Assembly (NCBI GenBank): GCA_003427395.1
Contig: BFEA01000309.1
Location: 418,014-453,444 of the forward strand
DNA: 35,431 bases
Direction of reading: 5' to 3'
Source of the DNA: Chara braunii
Taxonomy: Eukaryota > Streptophyta > Charophyceae > Charales > Characeae
Of this stretch, positions 19,244-30,893 are shown in pieces. Within the stretch, counting starts at the first letter, position 1; every line of letters begins with the position of its first letter. Both the position numbers and the translations under genes were made by a program. A model generated the notes under the pieces. That model did not search any database. It was not told the DNA's origin and saw only the letters and a program-made list of their open reading frames with translations.

Positions 19244-19740
19244 TCAGGTAAGTGCTTTCTCCTCCCCTCTTCCTTCTCCTATCCTCCTCCTTCCTCCTCT
19301 TCTTCTTCTTCTTCTTCCTATTTTCCTCTCCTCGCGCGCTTCTCCTCTACCTTCCACGCGCTACCTTACCCGCTTCCCGCGCATCATTTCTACCGTACCC
19401 CGTGCCACCTCGCTCATTGCCTCCTTCCCATCTCCCTTCTGCGCGTCTTCTCCGTCGCATGCGCGCTCATCCTCGCTTGTTCCGCGCACCTCTTCCCAAC
19501 GCTTCTCTCCTTCCTCCATGCCGCGATCGCCCCCGCTCTACTTCGCTCGCTCGCCCCTGCTCGCGCCCGCTTGTTGTCAGTTCAGACGCGGCGCACTTCC
19601 TACCTTCTACGCATCTCCCAGAAGGTTCATCTGTCTATACCCGTGATTGTCCTGTGCGTGTTCCGCGCGATAAAAAACACAGTGTTCTTCCTCTATAGAA
19701 AAGATCTCTATTGAATTCATCCTGGTATTCAGGGCAGGTT
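19244..19740. other. Pyrimidine-rich region, no gene called
   Basis: A CTT/TCC-rich tract at 19255-19325 followed by C/T-rich sequence to about 19620. Three overlapping plus-strand frames are open because the strand is poor in A; products are Ser/Leu/Pro/Arg low-complexity. The plus strand has CAG|GTAAGT at about 19245, so an intron start is possible but unsupported by an upstream exon. Confidence 0.5.
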
Positions 19741-20457
19741 CATTAGCGTGAATCCAGAAAATCTAACTACGGAGCAGATAAAAGGAAAGAAAAGAAATAA
19801 TAAGGAGCTAAAATTGAATAGATAAAATCTAACTAAATGACGGGTAAGAAAAATAAAAATAAATGAAAGAAGAAAGATCTAACTACCAACTACCCTGTTG
19901 TGCCAACTGTCACAACGGGGACTGACCACAACTACCTTTGATTCAGAGGTCACGGGTTCGAATCCCGACTGATCGCACGTCGAGTGAAAGCGGGCGCCCC
20001 GAGTGTTGCTTCCTAGCAAAAGGACTTAGCTCAGGGTCGGGCAAACTCGGTCCCTGAGTTTGTGGCTTGATAATCTGGACCCGAACCTACTGAGCTAACA
20101 CCCATTTCAAGTGAAATAGGAGCAGCTCAGCTATTGATAGGGTAGTAGGGGTCGGGCCAACTAGTGGTCCGATCTATTTGCGTGCGTACTCGCCTGACCG
20201 CATGTCTGAGTGTTTGTCGACTCGAGCGTGTGTGTGACCCGCAGAGGTACCTGATTCACCTGTGGGCCCGACAAGCCGGCGCTCACTTGTGGTTGTGACA
20301 TTGTGGATTGCGGCAGGGAAAACACTCAAGTGGCGGGGAAAGAGACCCGCGACACATAGTGGAAAATACTCAAGTATCAGGTAAGATGGTATCTTACAAG
20401 TAGAGGTAGATGCGCCGGGTACTCGGGATCGAGCAGAAGAAGACAAAAGTTGGTATG
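19741..20457. other. Non-coding, with one tRNA-like B-box
   Basis: At 19947-19966 the sequence ACGGGTTCGAATCCCGA has a 4-bp stem around TTCGAAT and fits the pol III B-box/T-arm consensus. A preceding stem-loop (accttTGATTCAgaggt) could be an anticodon arm, but position 33 is G rather than T and no acceptor stem or clear D-arm was found. It may be a tRNA-derived SINE head or a decayed tRNA. The rest holds nothing recognised. Confidence 0.35.
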
Positions 20458-21160
20458 CTTAAAGGCCTAGTACCAGTAGGTAAACGGGTACTAGTTCAAG
20501 TAGCCCGAGTCTAGGTCCTGTGCGGACGATATCGAAGTCTAAAACGATGTCCTCCTTCCGCAAAGGGACGGAGGCACCAATTGTTTCGGTGGCCACGTGG
20601 TCAGGGAGTCGTTGCCCAAGAGGTAACTTTCTCTCTTCATACGGGAGGCTGAGCAGTAGCCTCAACCTCGCTCACGACATATGAGTAAGGACAGCGGTAC
20701 CGACTGCCGTTACCTATTATGGTAGGTAGTGTGTTTCTTTTGGCTGCCCCTGCCGCATGGCCGAGGTTATATTAATTTCTCAATCGTCTATAGATTTTAC
20801 GGCGGCGCGACCTGCCGACTTTCTCATACCTGCCGGTCCGACGCCTCGTCACTCATTCTAATTCATTTTTGCCTTACCGCCTGATCCTTTAACGGTTTTA
20901 GATTGTGGTCGGCGCACCCCGCACGACCTTTCTTGTCTTTCTTCCAATCCTTCGGCCCTTGCGGTCGCAGATTTTTAATTTTTATTAACCCCTTCCAGTT
21001 GTCGTATGTGTCGTCTCACTGCGTACGATCACCTAGAAATCTCGGCCTTAATGGTCGAGAAGTTTGGTTCACCGCGCGAAGCCAAAACAATTCTCAGTTT
21101 TTACTCCAGGCCGTCCCTAACATAGTAACCGGAGTCGATACTGTGTCGAATGCAAAATCA
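20458..21160. other. No gene recognised
   Basis: Contains a chance minus-strand frame (20459-20665) and short imperfect stems of the form CGGCC-TT(AA/GC)-GGTCG. No motif, splice or repeat evidence. Confidence 0.45.
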
Positions 21161-21161
21161 T

Positions 21162-21191
21162 GAGCAAATACCCTTGTAAGGGTGTTTGCTC
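21162..21191. other. 12-bp hairpin at a repeat boundary
   Basis: GAGCAAATACCC and GGGTGTTTGCTC pair over 12 positions (one T-G) around TTGTAA. The shared spacer repeat begins about five bases later, so this hairpin marks the breakpoint of the family copy. Confidence 0.8.
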
Positions 21192-21196
21192 CGACA

Positions 21197-21375
21197 ACGA
21201 TACACAAGTATTGTTGAGTTCTGCTGGGCGAGGGCCCTTCTAGCTAAGATGGTTGTATGTCTGTTGTGGTAACAACCACATAAACACCAACCACCTAAAA
21301 GAGTTGCTGACTTGCTGAAAGGTTATTGAAATTAGATTCAATCCCTTTGAAGGAAAACAGTCCAATTGAAGACAA
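21197..21375 (-). repeat. ~160-bp spacer repeat, copy 3
   Basis: Same block as 10945-11106 and 11262-11428. Here it is continuous on the minus strand with the linker and coding-like fragment of the 21.6-21.9 kb family copy, showing that the spacer is part of the family's own sequence. Confidence 0.9.
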
Positions 21376-21589
21376 CCTCTAAAGTAGCAGAGATGACTGG
21401 CCTCATGATTGATCCTAACTGAAGCTTTGGGGTAGTTCAAATGAATGAATGCTACTGAGGCACTAAGTCAAGGTACATTGATCACTTGTGGCGGGAAGCT
21501 GTAAACACTGTCGTCTATCAGACAATATCTTTATGTTTGAAAAGTCGACGGAGAATGCTTGGACACCTCTTATGTTTAACCGAGTTTTG

Positions 21590-21889
21590 CTCTGGCCTGT
21601 TCTATTGATACCAGCCACGATCCAAAGTTGTGCAGCAGCTGCAGCTTGCCACCCAAATCGCGTACTCAATGAAAATCTCTTCCTTAACTCTTCGGACTGC
21701 ACTCTCTCTTAAGGCCATCTTCAAACGTTTCATACTCCGAATAACCTCGTCCTCCCAATTTTCATGTTTTTCCAAAACAACCTCACTCTTCAACACTAAG
21801 ATTTCATTCCCCTTCATGGTTTCCCGCGTCCCTGTAGGATTCCGGTTAAACACATTGGCGACTGCCAATAGCCCCAGGGCGGGTTTCAC
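21590..21889 (-). pseudogene. Decayed family fragment (copy 3)
   Basis: Minus-strand reading NEILVLKSEVVLEKHENWED, then RRVKEEIFIEYAIWV, then after one frame change LLHNFGSWLVSIEQARAKLG and a stop. It aligns block by block with 28342-28587 (DEVLVLKYKS, REEKYIEYAFYFHD, LHNMDSFLKTVKQVRARLR and a stop). The ~210-bp linker that follows (21376-21590) aligns with 28590-28830. One frameshift makes it non-functional as it stands. Confidence 0.72.
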
Positions 21890-22147
21890 AGACTAAGAGG
21901 GGTTGGCATCTGGACCCAGAATCACCGGTATTCCTGTTTAGGCCAAGTGTCAGACCGATTACTCATAGTCCGGCAAATACTATGTTTCGTTATTAATTGG
22001 TTGCTAGAGCGGAATTATGTCCACAGAGCTGCAACTAGTTCAGGAAGTTTGGCAGAGTGGAGCAGGAACTGACTCACTGACTTATCTGATAACTGAACGC
22101 GCCCATAAGACGAGAGTCACCATCCACACAGTTCTGGTCTGGCCAAC

Positions 22148-22370
22148 TCAGTTATCTCTGAGGGTAGTACCATGTTGTGCATAACTATCATTGCAGTCAT
22201 AGAACCAGAACACGTATTCGGTATATGCCCTCTTTCGACTATGTTAATTGCACTCTCGCTCCAAGGGTTGATCTGCGAAGTGACATATCACGTATCGTCA
22301 CTACCTCCCAATTTTCACACTCGCACATGTCAATTTTTCATATAGTCACCAATACCTTCGAATCCCTCAT
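22148..22370 (-). pseudogene. Decayed family fragment (copy 4)
   Basis: Minus-strand reading MRDSKVLVTI, a TGA, KIDMCECENWEVVTIRDM, then after a frame change KRAYTEYVFWFYDCNDSYAQ and a stop. It matches the same block (ILVLK, ENWE, IR-M, Y-EYxFWF) as the copies at 21.6 and 28.4 kb and is more degenerate. It lies about 260 bp from copy 3 in the same orientation, so the two may be tandem modules of one ancestral gene. Confidence 0.6.
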
Positions 22371-22379
22371 GTTACCCTT

Positions 22380-23840
22380 GTTCTTCATTTACGACAGACT
22401 TGTAAGTAACTGGAGAGGAGATAACGGGTTGTCTCGTGCAGTGATAAGCACATCAGGAAACCTACTAAGCAACTGTCAGATGTTGATCACCGTTACCTTT
22501 TCATATTGCCTCAAGCGGCCTCCCTTCAATAGTGCGTTATTTGTACAGGCGCATAGCCAATCCTATACAGAGAATAATCAGTTCTTAGCATGAGGCCAAT
22601 TCAAATTCAGCTTGACTGGACTGGGCAGAAAATACACTCCCTCACCTGGCAACTTTGATCTAAAATTTCTCAATTCAAATGTTCTCCCAGTGTTCACTCA
22701 CACGACCGGAACCCCCACTAGAATAGTATAGTGGTAATATGTGTGGCTTTGTCTTCAGAAATGAGGTCGACTTGTGTAACAGACAGGAGACGGGCCGAGA
22801 ACATACATGTGTTTCATTCTGAACTGTAAGGCAATTCTGTGACTACTGAAAACCAAAAGAAAATTATAAATTTTCGCTTTGATTAATGACACGCAGCCAT
22901 GACTTACTTCCGACTGCAGAGCGGGTTTGTGACATTTGCCATGACCTGCCCCCCTCGCTGCAAATCCCTCCGGTGTCAGATGAAGAGACTAGATGGTGCT
23001 AAAATTTACGCCTTGGCTTTCGACTTCATTCGCAATGTTATGCAGCTCGTAAACATGGTATCGTCACCTCTGTCTGATTAACTAAATTTTGGGCCTCGTT
23101 CGAGCATTGATCACTTCTGGTACTAATCTCCGTCAAGTAAAAACTTTACCATCAAATAAATTAATTTTCTCAATTGTCGTTTTCTGCCCCTTCGGCTCAT
23201 TATTCATCCCCGGCTCCCAGGAAGAGCACTTTGATCATAAGGGGCAGAGAACTTGACCGATGACCCCCTTTTTACTGACCACGCACCCATAGGCCTACGT
23301 GAGCATTGATAGCTTGCATAAACGAGTTAGAGCACACGTTCTCAGGCTCTTTCGCACATTTACAGACCAGTAGGACTGCATGCACTCTTGCAGTTTCCTC
23401 GTCCGCCGGCCTGTACGGGTCACTGTTGGCAGGTATGATCATCAACTCGTAAAGTTGCAATATTACCAGACCCGTGCAGAGGCAAGCTCATATGATCACG
23501 CTAGTGCCTAGAGGCTCATATGATCGCATGTTTATGGGACTACATGAATATTTAAATGCTCATGCGTCCTTAAATTCTTGCGGCTGCATGCCTTTTTCCG
23601 TTACGGGTGTTACTGAGCCTTTCCAGATGAGTAGATTAGACTCTTTGACTACGTCCTTAACGCTTGCCCTTCTCAATACAACTCAAGCGTGCGTCTTCTG
23701 ACTGAGAAATGTTACTTGGCCCACACAGACCAATCCGAGAGGGTCACGTGACCGGTGCTCAACCTGCTTCTTTTCTTAACCCCGTGTTATTATTTTTCCT
23801 TTGCTAGGTTACTATCAATTACCTAGTCTAACAGCATTCT
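22380..23840. other. No gene recognised
   Basis: Short chance frames only. A small direct repeat (ggctcatatgatc / agctcatatgatc near 23485 and 23512) is the only structure noticed. Confidence 0.45.
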
Positions 23841-23844
23841 CCGC

Positions 23845-24009
23845 ATGGAGGTGGCGACGATTACACAGATGAGCAGTCCAACAAACACAGAATTTTCCTG
23901 GATGGCTGAAAAATACCAAAATCGAGAAGTTCTTATAGAAGGTCCTTCTCAGGCTCTGGATGACTGCACTCAACCGCAAAAAAGGGTCTTGCAGGGTCTA
24001 TCTCAGGTA
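23845..24009 (+). CDS. Possible short exon, unrecognised
   Basis: ATG at 23845 opens 55 codons (MEVATITQMSSPTNTEFSW, then KYQNREVLIEGPSQALDD) ending LSQ at a good donor, CTCAG|GTAAGA. A pyrimidine-rich stretch ending TTCCTCAG about 70 bp later would be a matching acceptor, but the frame then stops after four codons. It may be a first exon or a chance frame; no domain is recognised. Confidence 0.25.
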
Positions 24010-24249
24010 AGAACCACATCCGATTCATACATAACACCTCCCTTCTCTTTTCTGACCCCTCACCCACAAATGTTCCTCAGAAGTTTCCTCATTAAGCATC
24101 AAGTGATTGCGAACTTACATGGGGGGAGGGAGAGAAAAAACAATAGCAGTGCATTACACGAGCAATGGCAAATCATTCACACAATCGACGAAGGCGTAAT
24201 TAAAAATAAAACCCCGTTTACCGCTGACGTCTTCTCCTATGGGAAGTGA

Positions 24250-27200
24250 CGACACTAAACAGAACAACTTTAGGGCTTCACAGACATACGCTTACTCACT
24301 AAAGTCAAGTTAAGCTCACTTAACAGTAATAGTATCCACCGTAGATTAATGGTAAGACAACTAAATTGTTTTTCCCATCGTTCCCGTCCTTCTCTCCTAT
24401 TTGGCTTTTCTGCATCAAGGCCCTGGTTCAGCTTATTCACTGATGGCTTTGTGCCTTAAGGCATAACGCTTTTACTATTCGAAAGTCTCAACTCTTCCCG
24501 TTCCAATGCAGCGTAGCACGTGATATCAGTCGTCGAGCTCATGCTCGTCTCCAGCCCGTATCTCACATCAGATTTCCAAGCTCATTAATATGAGCTACAA
24601 CTGAGAATTGGCGAGCAAAGTGTATCCTACGTGATGCTCGGAAACTGAGCTCTTGGGATGACAAGCATGATCGACTCCTTGACTAACGCTTTCTATCAGC
24701 TCAGTATACGTTCTGTCAATAGTTTTTCTTTTTTTCACGAGATGCGTCTTGACAAGAAGTGACTCAAAGTTGAGAGGGCAATTAGAGACGAAGCCCCGTA
24801 GAGTTTTTAGGTGAGATTAGACCCAGTAAAACCCACTCAGACAGACACGCACGGTTGAAGTCTTCTTTGTAATGTATTCTAACCTTGCTTGAGTACGCAG
24901 GAAAGTCTGAACTGTATTTAACCTTTTAATTGTTTTTGACTTAAGTTGGTGGACGTTTAGTTGAGAAGACAGACTGAGCGGACCAATGTATCCTTGCCAA
25001 CTAGTACTTAATTGTTAACCTTGGATGAGCGAGTCAGTGGTGAATGGGAGGAAACCAGAGTAATTGAGTTTGTTCTTGTCGGCCTATTTGATTGTTTGAT
25101 GACTTGTTTTTCATTGCTCGGCTCTTCGCTGTCGAACTTTAAAACGATGCCAGACTAATGAGATAAGATTTTGACCACTCACCTTTGATTTCGTTACCAG
25201 TTGTCATGTATGTGTTTGTCCCTTGGAAACCAAACTCTCTTTCCTTTATTTTACTAGTGCGTAGTTGTACCCTCTGCATAAGAAAATAAGAGACCTTTCT
25301 CAAATTTGGGACTGGCGAAACTTTGATCCCTTCGCCTGATGAACCAAAAGAAAGTGGTGTACAGAAAAAACGCTTACCTTTTCGGTAAGTACCTTCTTTG
25401 TGGAGACTTATGAACTTGGGTTTTATGCCTAATGGGAGTAAGACAACAGAAAGATAATGATTGACTGGTAGCAACGCAAATAATCTCGTTTTGAAGGTCT
25501 CATCAATTAATTGAGTATCAGAGAGTTCTCAGACCACTTTGCGGATTATTCTCTGAAGTGAGCTTGGTGGCAGTAGACTCCGTGTGCAGTAAAAATGTCT
25601 CTCTTAATCACTTTCTTGGTAATAGGCTCTCTTGATTAGGTCCCAACAAATTAAGCATGAATCACCCTCGACAAAGGGTTGTACTAATCATGCCAAGTGG
25701 ACGTTTCTTGTATGAGATGCATTCAGTAAACATTGAGCATGTAATCAATTCTTGGAGATTTCCTCGTGAATAAATGATCTGTAAATCATCATCAACGGTA
25801 CCTTATGACGTGTCCGGGACGAAGTTTGGTGTCTGCGGTGCCTAGAGTTGTGCAAGAGATGGAACGGTCATGAATAACACCCTGTGATATTTTCGGAGAA
25901 GGGCAACTATGAGCAATACTTGATGCAACATTTAAGTAAAGGCTCATAGCGGAACTTTGAACTGAACATAGATAATATATCGTCGTCCTTGATTGTGAAT
26001 GTTGCGCTCAGCATGGTGTGAGGATAAAATCACGCTCAATTTTGATTAGAGCAACGAATCAATGATGCATGTGCCTGGGGGCACTCAAAAAGATGAATAG
26101 GTAGAGTTCAAGACATAGAGGATTATGTGACTAGCTCAGTTTCGTTAAACAATTGTCTACATAAACTAAGGTCCGACGGTTCATAGTGGGTTTGAGCTTC
26201 CATTGCTCAGTTGGTTACCAGATGCTCACGAAAGATCAGAAAACCTATATGTTTTGGTCTAGGATTGTACCTTGCTGCTTTCCCTTAGTAAGTAAGTCCT
26301 TGTCCTGAGTTGAACCTCTTTAGAGATTAAGGTTCAGGTGTAAGGTTGATGGGTCAACACAAGAAAAACACTCATGTGAGCCAAAACTTGAACTTCAAGA
26401 GACGGCGGAACAGAGCCTTACGAAGTGTCCGTGAAATGTTCCTAGTGCAGGTGAGGTGTGTGGCATGAATGCTAGTTACCCTCTCCAAAATTTGATAACG
26501 AGTAAGTAGGGTCTAAGTTGTGTCTGTTGTGCACGTTTCATGAGTAAACTTCATACTCCAACTATGCTATGTGTCACGACAAATCAGTATACAAGTAAGA
26601 GCCACTTTCTGTCACTCTGAGCAGTACACAAACAACATCCGCCCACTACGGCGTTGTAACGACACAACAACTCTTGTCCTGGACGTCCAGTGCGCTAGAC
26701 AAGGGTCAGTTACGAGCCAGCTCGACTGAACCTTTGATACCTCGCATGGTAACGTTGGATTGTACATTGTTTCAGTTGTGCGGCCTTAGATGAGGTTTGA
26801 ATGTTGTTCATCCATCCTGGGCCTCCGGAACTGACTATGTACGACGAACCTTACTTCAGGTCGTCTGCAGTATGCTCTCAACGACTTCCAGACAGTGATT
26901 TGGAGTCTGCCTGTAAGTGTCCAACACTTTGACGTGAAACGTGTATTTCGTTCATTTTAGTGCAACGTGTCACCAATGTCCTTGAGCTTGCTTTCTATAT
27001 CGTTGTCTGTTTGCTGATGGAAAGTTTGAGTGAATATCAGAAACCCTGACTAACGAAGGCTTATCAACTCACCTCATAGCCTTTCATCCAATAACAACTA
27101 CAATGGGATTTCGCAGAGGGGAAGGAGCACAGGATTCGTGAAAACCATACAAAACCACAAAACCCAACCTTTTGTATAGAGTGAAAAATTAGAGCTCTTT

Positions 27201-27960
27201 ATCTCTGGTTTTAAAAGATACATTTTTTACCACCTTCCAAAAGACAACGCAAAAAATCAAGCAAACAGGCGAGTGATCCTCAAAATGTGGAGGAAAACTC
27301 TTGCTTGCAAAGATCCTAATACATGACTATAAGTCGTTCTCAATAGATTGACAAAAAAACAGAGCTCCAATGAAACAAACTCGAAAGTTGTAAAAAAACA
27401 ATTTTTTTGAATTTTGGTATATAGGTCTATATGCCGTTTCCAACATCTTATAGACTCTATAAAGCAATTTGAAGTTAGAAATACAATTATTGCCAAAAAA
27501 TGTATGTTATGTAAAATAATAGCACGAACAATCTTTGTCTCGGAGACATCTTCAAATTCTCAGTCAAAAGCAAGTTAAAAATAAAAAAACAAAAAGAAAA
27601 AAAAAGTTTGAAAAACATTAAAAAAGTGGGAGTTTGCCCACAGACTATACACATGATCTTTCGAGATAATATAAAAAATGTATATTTCAATTTTTAAATT
27701 TACAATACTTTGCCTAGTAATGATTTATTGTGGAAAAATCTGATTTTTTCCTCGCCACTTCCATTGGTTCTAAAAAAATATATATATTATTTTTTTATGT
27801 TTTTTTTACTTTGCAAAGAATCTTGCTCCTACAGAAGGCATAAAAGCCATACGCTTAGAATCCTAATAGATTTCGTTCAAACCCAATATTTTTTTGGGCG
27901 CGGGGTTCACGAATCTTATGTTAAGCGCAGAATCCGGGAGGTATGAATACTCTAGCAACC
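24250..27960. other. 3.7 kb without recognisable genes
   Basis: 24.25-27.1 kb is of even composition with only short chance frames and no tandem periodicity that I could establish. 27.1-27.9 kb is AT-rich with A- and T-runs (for example about 27585-27605 and 27770-27810). No RNA gene, splice pair or known element was seen. Confidence 0.5.
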
Positions 27961-27964
27961 TGTT

Positions 27965-28090
27965 GCACTCTTCACTGAGACAAAGTGGATGGAGGAAGCA
28001 CTTGAGTTAGTGAAAGAACAAAAACTTATTGACTACACCTTTTATATTTATGGTCCTGATGAGAAACTGCACGGCGCTACCCCGTCCTGA
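27965..28090 (+). pseudogene. Decayed family fragment (copy 5, first module)
   Basis: ALFTETKWMEEALELVKEQK followed by LIDYTFYIYGPDEKLHGATP and a TGA. VKEQKLIDYTFYIYGPDEKLH is the counterpart of IREEKYIEYAFYFHDYSDRLH at 28477-28539, so this is an earlier, diverged duplicate of the same module on the same strand. Confidence 0.55.
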
Positions 28091-28299
28091 AAAACTGAGT
28101 GAAAAGGGGATGAGAGAGACCTATGAGTGATGGGCGTGGTTTGAGGTAACATATTCTGGACCTCTACGGGACATTCCCCGGGACAGACAATATCATGAAT
28201 GGTGACTGCGCGAGTACCGGATCCGTTTATCTTTTCTGCAGGACAAGGCATAATGAATTCCTGACATTGAATGACCATCAATCAACTTGAGAAAAATAT

Positions 28300-28587
28300 G
28301 GGAATTCTCACGAACTCAACCCCGAGGAGTTTGAAGGAATCATTTAAGAGGACGAGGTCCTAGTGTTGAAATACAAGTCAAACAGAGATAAGAAAGAAGG
28401 ATGGGAGAAAGAGGCATGCCGAGATATGAATTCCCATAGGCAGGAACAGAGGGAACAGGTGTTCCGGATGATCAGAGAAGAGAAGTACATTGAATATGCG
28501 TTTTATTTTCATGACTATAGTGACAGGTTGCACAACATGGACTCGTTTCTAAAGACGGTGAAGCAGGTCAGGGCAAGGCTTAGGTGA
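28300..28587 (+). pseudogene. Family module (copy 5, second module)
   Basis: HELNPEEFEGII, a TAA, then an open run from 28348 (EDEVLVLKYKSNRDKKEGWE, REEKYIEYAFYFHDYSDRLH, NMDSFLKTVKQVRARLR) to a TGA at 28585. It is charged and probably helical. It aligns with 21590-21889 (minus) and 22148-22370 (minus). Upstream in-frame stop and lack of a start argue for decay, or for an internal exon whose left border I cannot place. Confidence 0.6.
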
Positions 28588-28819
28588 GCACAAAAGTGTC
28601 CAAGCTTCCCCACCAGCATTCCAGACGTAAAAAATCGTCTAGCAGGTAGTATTTTTTTTGGTATTTCACCATTGAGTGACTAGTGTACAATGACTTTACT
28701 TCATCAACATTCATTCATTCGAGATCTCATAAAGCATCGATCAGATTCAGTCAAGCGTTGAGTCATTTCCACTAGCCTCAGAGATCATTTCCAATCAAAC
28801 AATGTTTTTCTTCAAAGAC

Positions 28820-29352
28820 ATCAAGTCAATTTTCAGTAACCATCTCTGCCCATGCGTGCAGTTCAATTATTCCCTGTCAATGGATATGTCTTGACCAGTC
28901 TCAACAGGATAGCCCTCAAGTATGTTATCCGGTGTCAATACGTCAGTGTCATTGGCTTTAGTCAGGGGGGTCTGTCCGTCTTCGTTGTCCTCACCAGATT
29001 TGCGGGTGGCACTATTCATGACCTTAGGCCCTACGTGAATAAAGGCAATGAGGCTCATGACCATTTTGACTCAGTTTGGATTTCGGTTGCCAAGTATGTT
29101 GAGGAGAAAGAGAGAGGTGACGAGAGTGGTACAAAGTTGATACGCAACTTCAGACCTAAGCTTTATACTAATTACCCCAAGCCTCAAGTACCTTTCACCC
29201 TCACAGATGGTTCTTATTGGGAAAACTTGGCAGACCTTGCCAAGAGGTATATCTCTCCTGCAACGATTGGTTATGAGGCAGTGACCGAACCCTCAAAGTT
29301 TCGGCATCTTAGACAAGGGATTTTCCCTCAACCATATCTTCCTACTCTATGA
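28820..29352 (+). pseudogene. Family C-terminal frame (copy 5, third module)
   Basis: From ATG 28852 an open frame of 166 codons aligns along its length with 10279-10863 (minus): LSVFVVLTRFAGGTIHDLRP, YVNKGNEAHDHFDSVWISVA, KLIRNFRPKLYTNYPKPQVP, FTLTDGSYWENLADLAKRYI and EAVTEPSKFRHLRQGIFPQP, then a TGA. The N-terminal part of the homology (VTISAHACSSII against VTAAYDYSSAI) is in another frame, so the ATG is likely fortuitous after a frameshift near 28880. About 267 bp present in the 10-kb copy (10795-11061) are missing here just before this module. Confidence 0.65.
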
Positions 29353-29999
29353 GAAGAGTTTTATGCTATGGTTGTTGACTTCTGTATCATAGGACTTGGA
29401 TGGAAGTGCTTGAAACTTACGGGTTTTAGGTGACTCTATATTCAGAGGCCGCAACCTCAGAAAGTATAGGGACGTGGTTCGAGGCACAGAAAACATACAA
29501 CAAAATGAGAGATTGAGTGTATGACTCGGAGTGATGAGTGAGAACTCTTGAAGAGTGATGGTCATGCTCTCTTCGTGTGAACTTTGTGAAATTATTATGA
29601 GTTCTCATTCTTCTCTGATTCATCCTTATCATTGCTCGAGTCAGTCGGTCTCGCTTCATTTGCATTCACTCTAATTGATAGTGGTGTTCTCTGATGATTC
29701 TGTCAAAGTCCTGAAAATTAGTAAATTAGCAGAATTGATATATGCACGACACACTGAAGTTCTATGATTATTACTTGCATGATCCTTGTTGTTCCGAATT
29801 GGAATAAAAGATTCCTAAGACCTGGAACCGGCGAAGACCGCAATTAAAGGGTCTCACTAGAAGTCGGGCGCACACAACAGGAAGGGATTTGCGTTAACTA
29901 ATTTGTTTTACTTATGGCAAACGACAACAAAATCCTGCGCGACAGCCTATCGGCTTTCCGGTAGCTAGAAGTGGCACGTCCGGAAAAAAGTGTGACAAC
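29353..29999 (+). repeat. 3' tail of the repeated family, copy at 29 kb
   Basis: Aligns in reverse complement with 9628-10240 over most of its length, including the AATAAAAG block at about 29805, GCGCACACAACA-GAAGGGATTTG (about 29868-29890) and GACAGCCTATCGGCTTTCCG (about 29941). The two tails stop resembling each other at about GTGTGACAA (29995), which sets the element's right end. Confidence 0.75.
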
Positions 30000-30640
30000 A
30001 TGCACCGCGCATTGTCGCGGCCTTCTTCTCTGCAACATAATTCATCTGTCTTTTTTTGTTTTCCGTCTTGCTTGGAACCGCGTGTAGTGTCCCAAAATAC
30101 AATTGAAAAAATTAGGATTCATAGTCGGATTAAATACAAAAGAGAAAGACGCAACAACATTTGATTACACATAGATACGTTGTCGGGACAAGTGGGTCCC
30201 GAATAATTTTCCATCACTTGAGAGACGGTACATGACCAGGTTGGGCACGACAGAGAAATCTGGAGTAAGGAGGAAAGAGAGAGAAAAGACAAAGGATTAG
30301 GCCGCAGGAGGGAGCGATGCCCTTGGGTGAGAACCACAGGAGAAGTGAGCCAACAACGGCAAGCAAGTGAGCGCAAGAACAGGGGCGCGTAGAATATAGC
30401 ATAAGGTCGTGAGGGCCGTTAGAATTCGACAAGACTAAGGTCAAAGGGCCCTTGAACCAGCAAACGTGGCACGGTGGCGATAAAAAAATGGGGAAGTCGA
30501 GAGATGAAAGGCGCGGAGGCTGTGGGAAACTAGAGAGTAAAGGGCTAACATGGGGGCCACCTACGGTGCCTCGGGTTAGAGGTCCCGCGACCAAAGGAAC
30601 CGACACATGCAAGGCGCGAGAAAAGACAAGGGAAAAGGGT
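30000..30640. other. No gene recognised
   Basis: Sequence between the family copy and the duplicated hairpin-rich block. Chance frames only. Confidence 0.45.
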
Positions 30641-30893
30641 CACCGAGGGGCGGAAAATGCCCACGGAGCATGGGACACCTTGGGGAAAGGCGCCAGAGGC
30701 CACGTGGGACTAAGTAAAAATAATGGCATCCGGGATAAAATTTGTCGGGGACCACCAATGGGACTAAGTGTCGGGGAGTACCGGCGGGACTAAGTATCGG
30801 GGACTAGCATAGGACAAGTGGCGGGGACATGGGAATGCCACGACAAAGTACTATGAAGCGGCGTGAGGGAAAAATAATTAAAGCAAGGAGCGC

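Noticed and set aside
21162-21191. Helitron 3' hairpin
   Set aside because: No CTRR terminus follows the stem at the expected distance, and no matching 5' TC end or Rep/helicase was seen.
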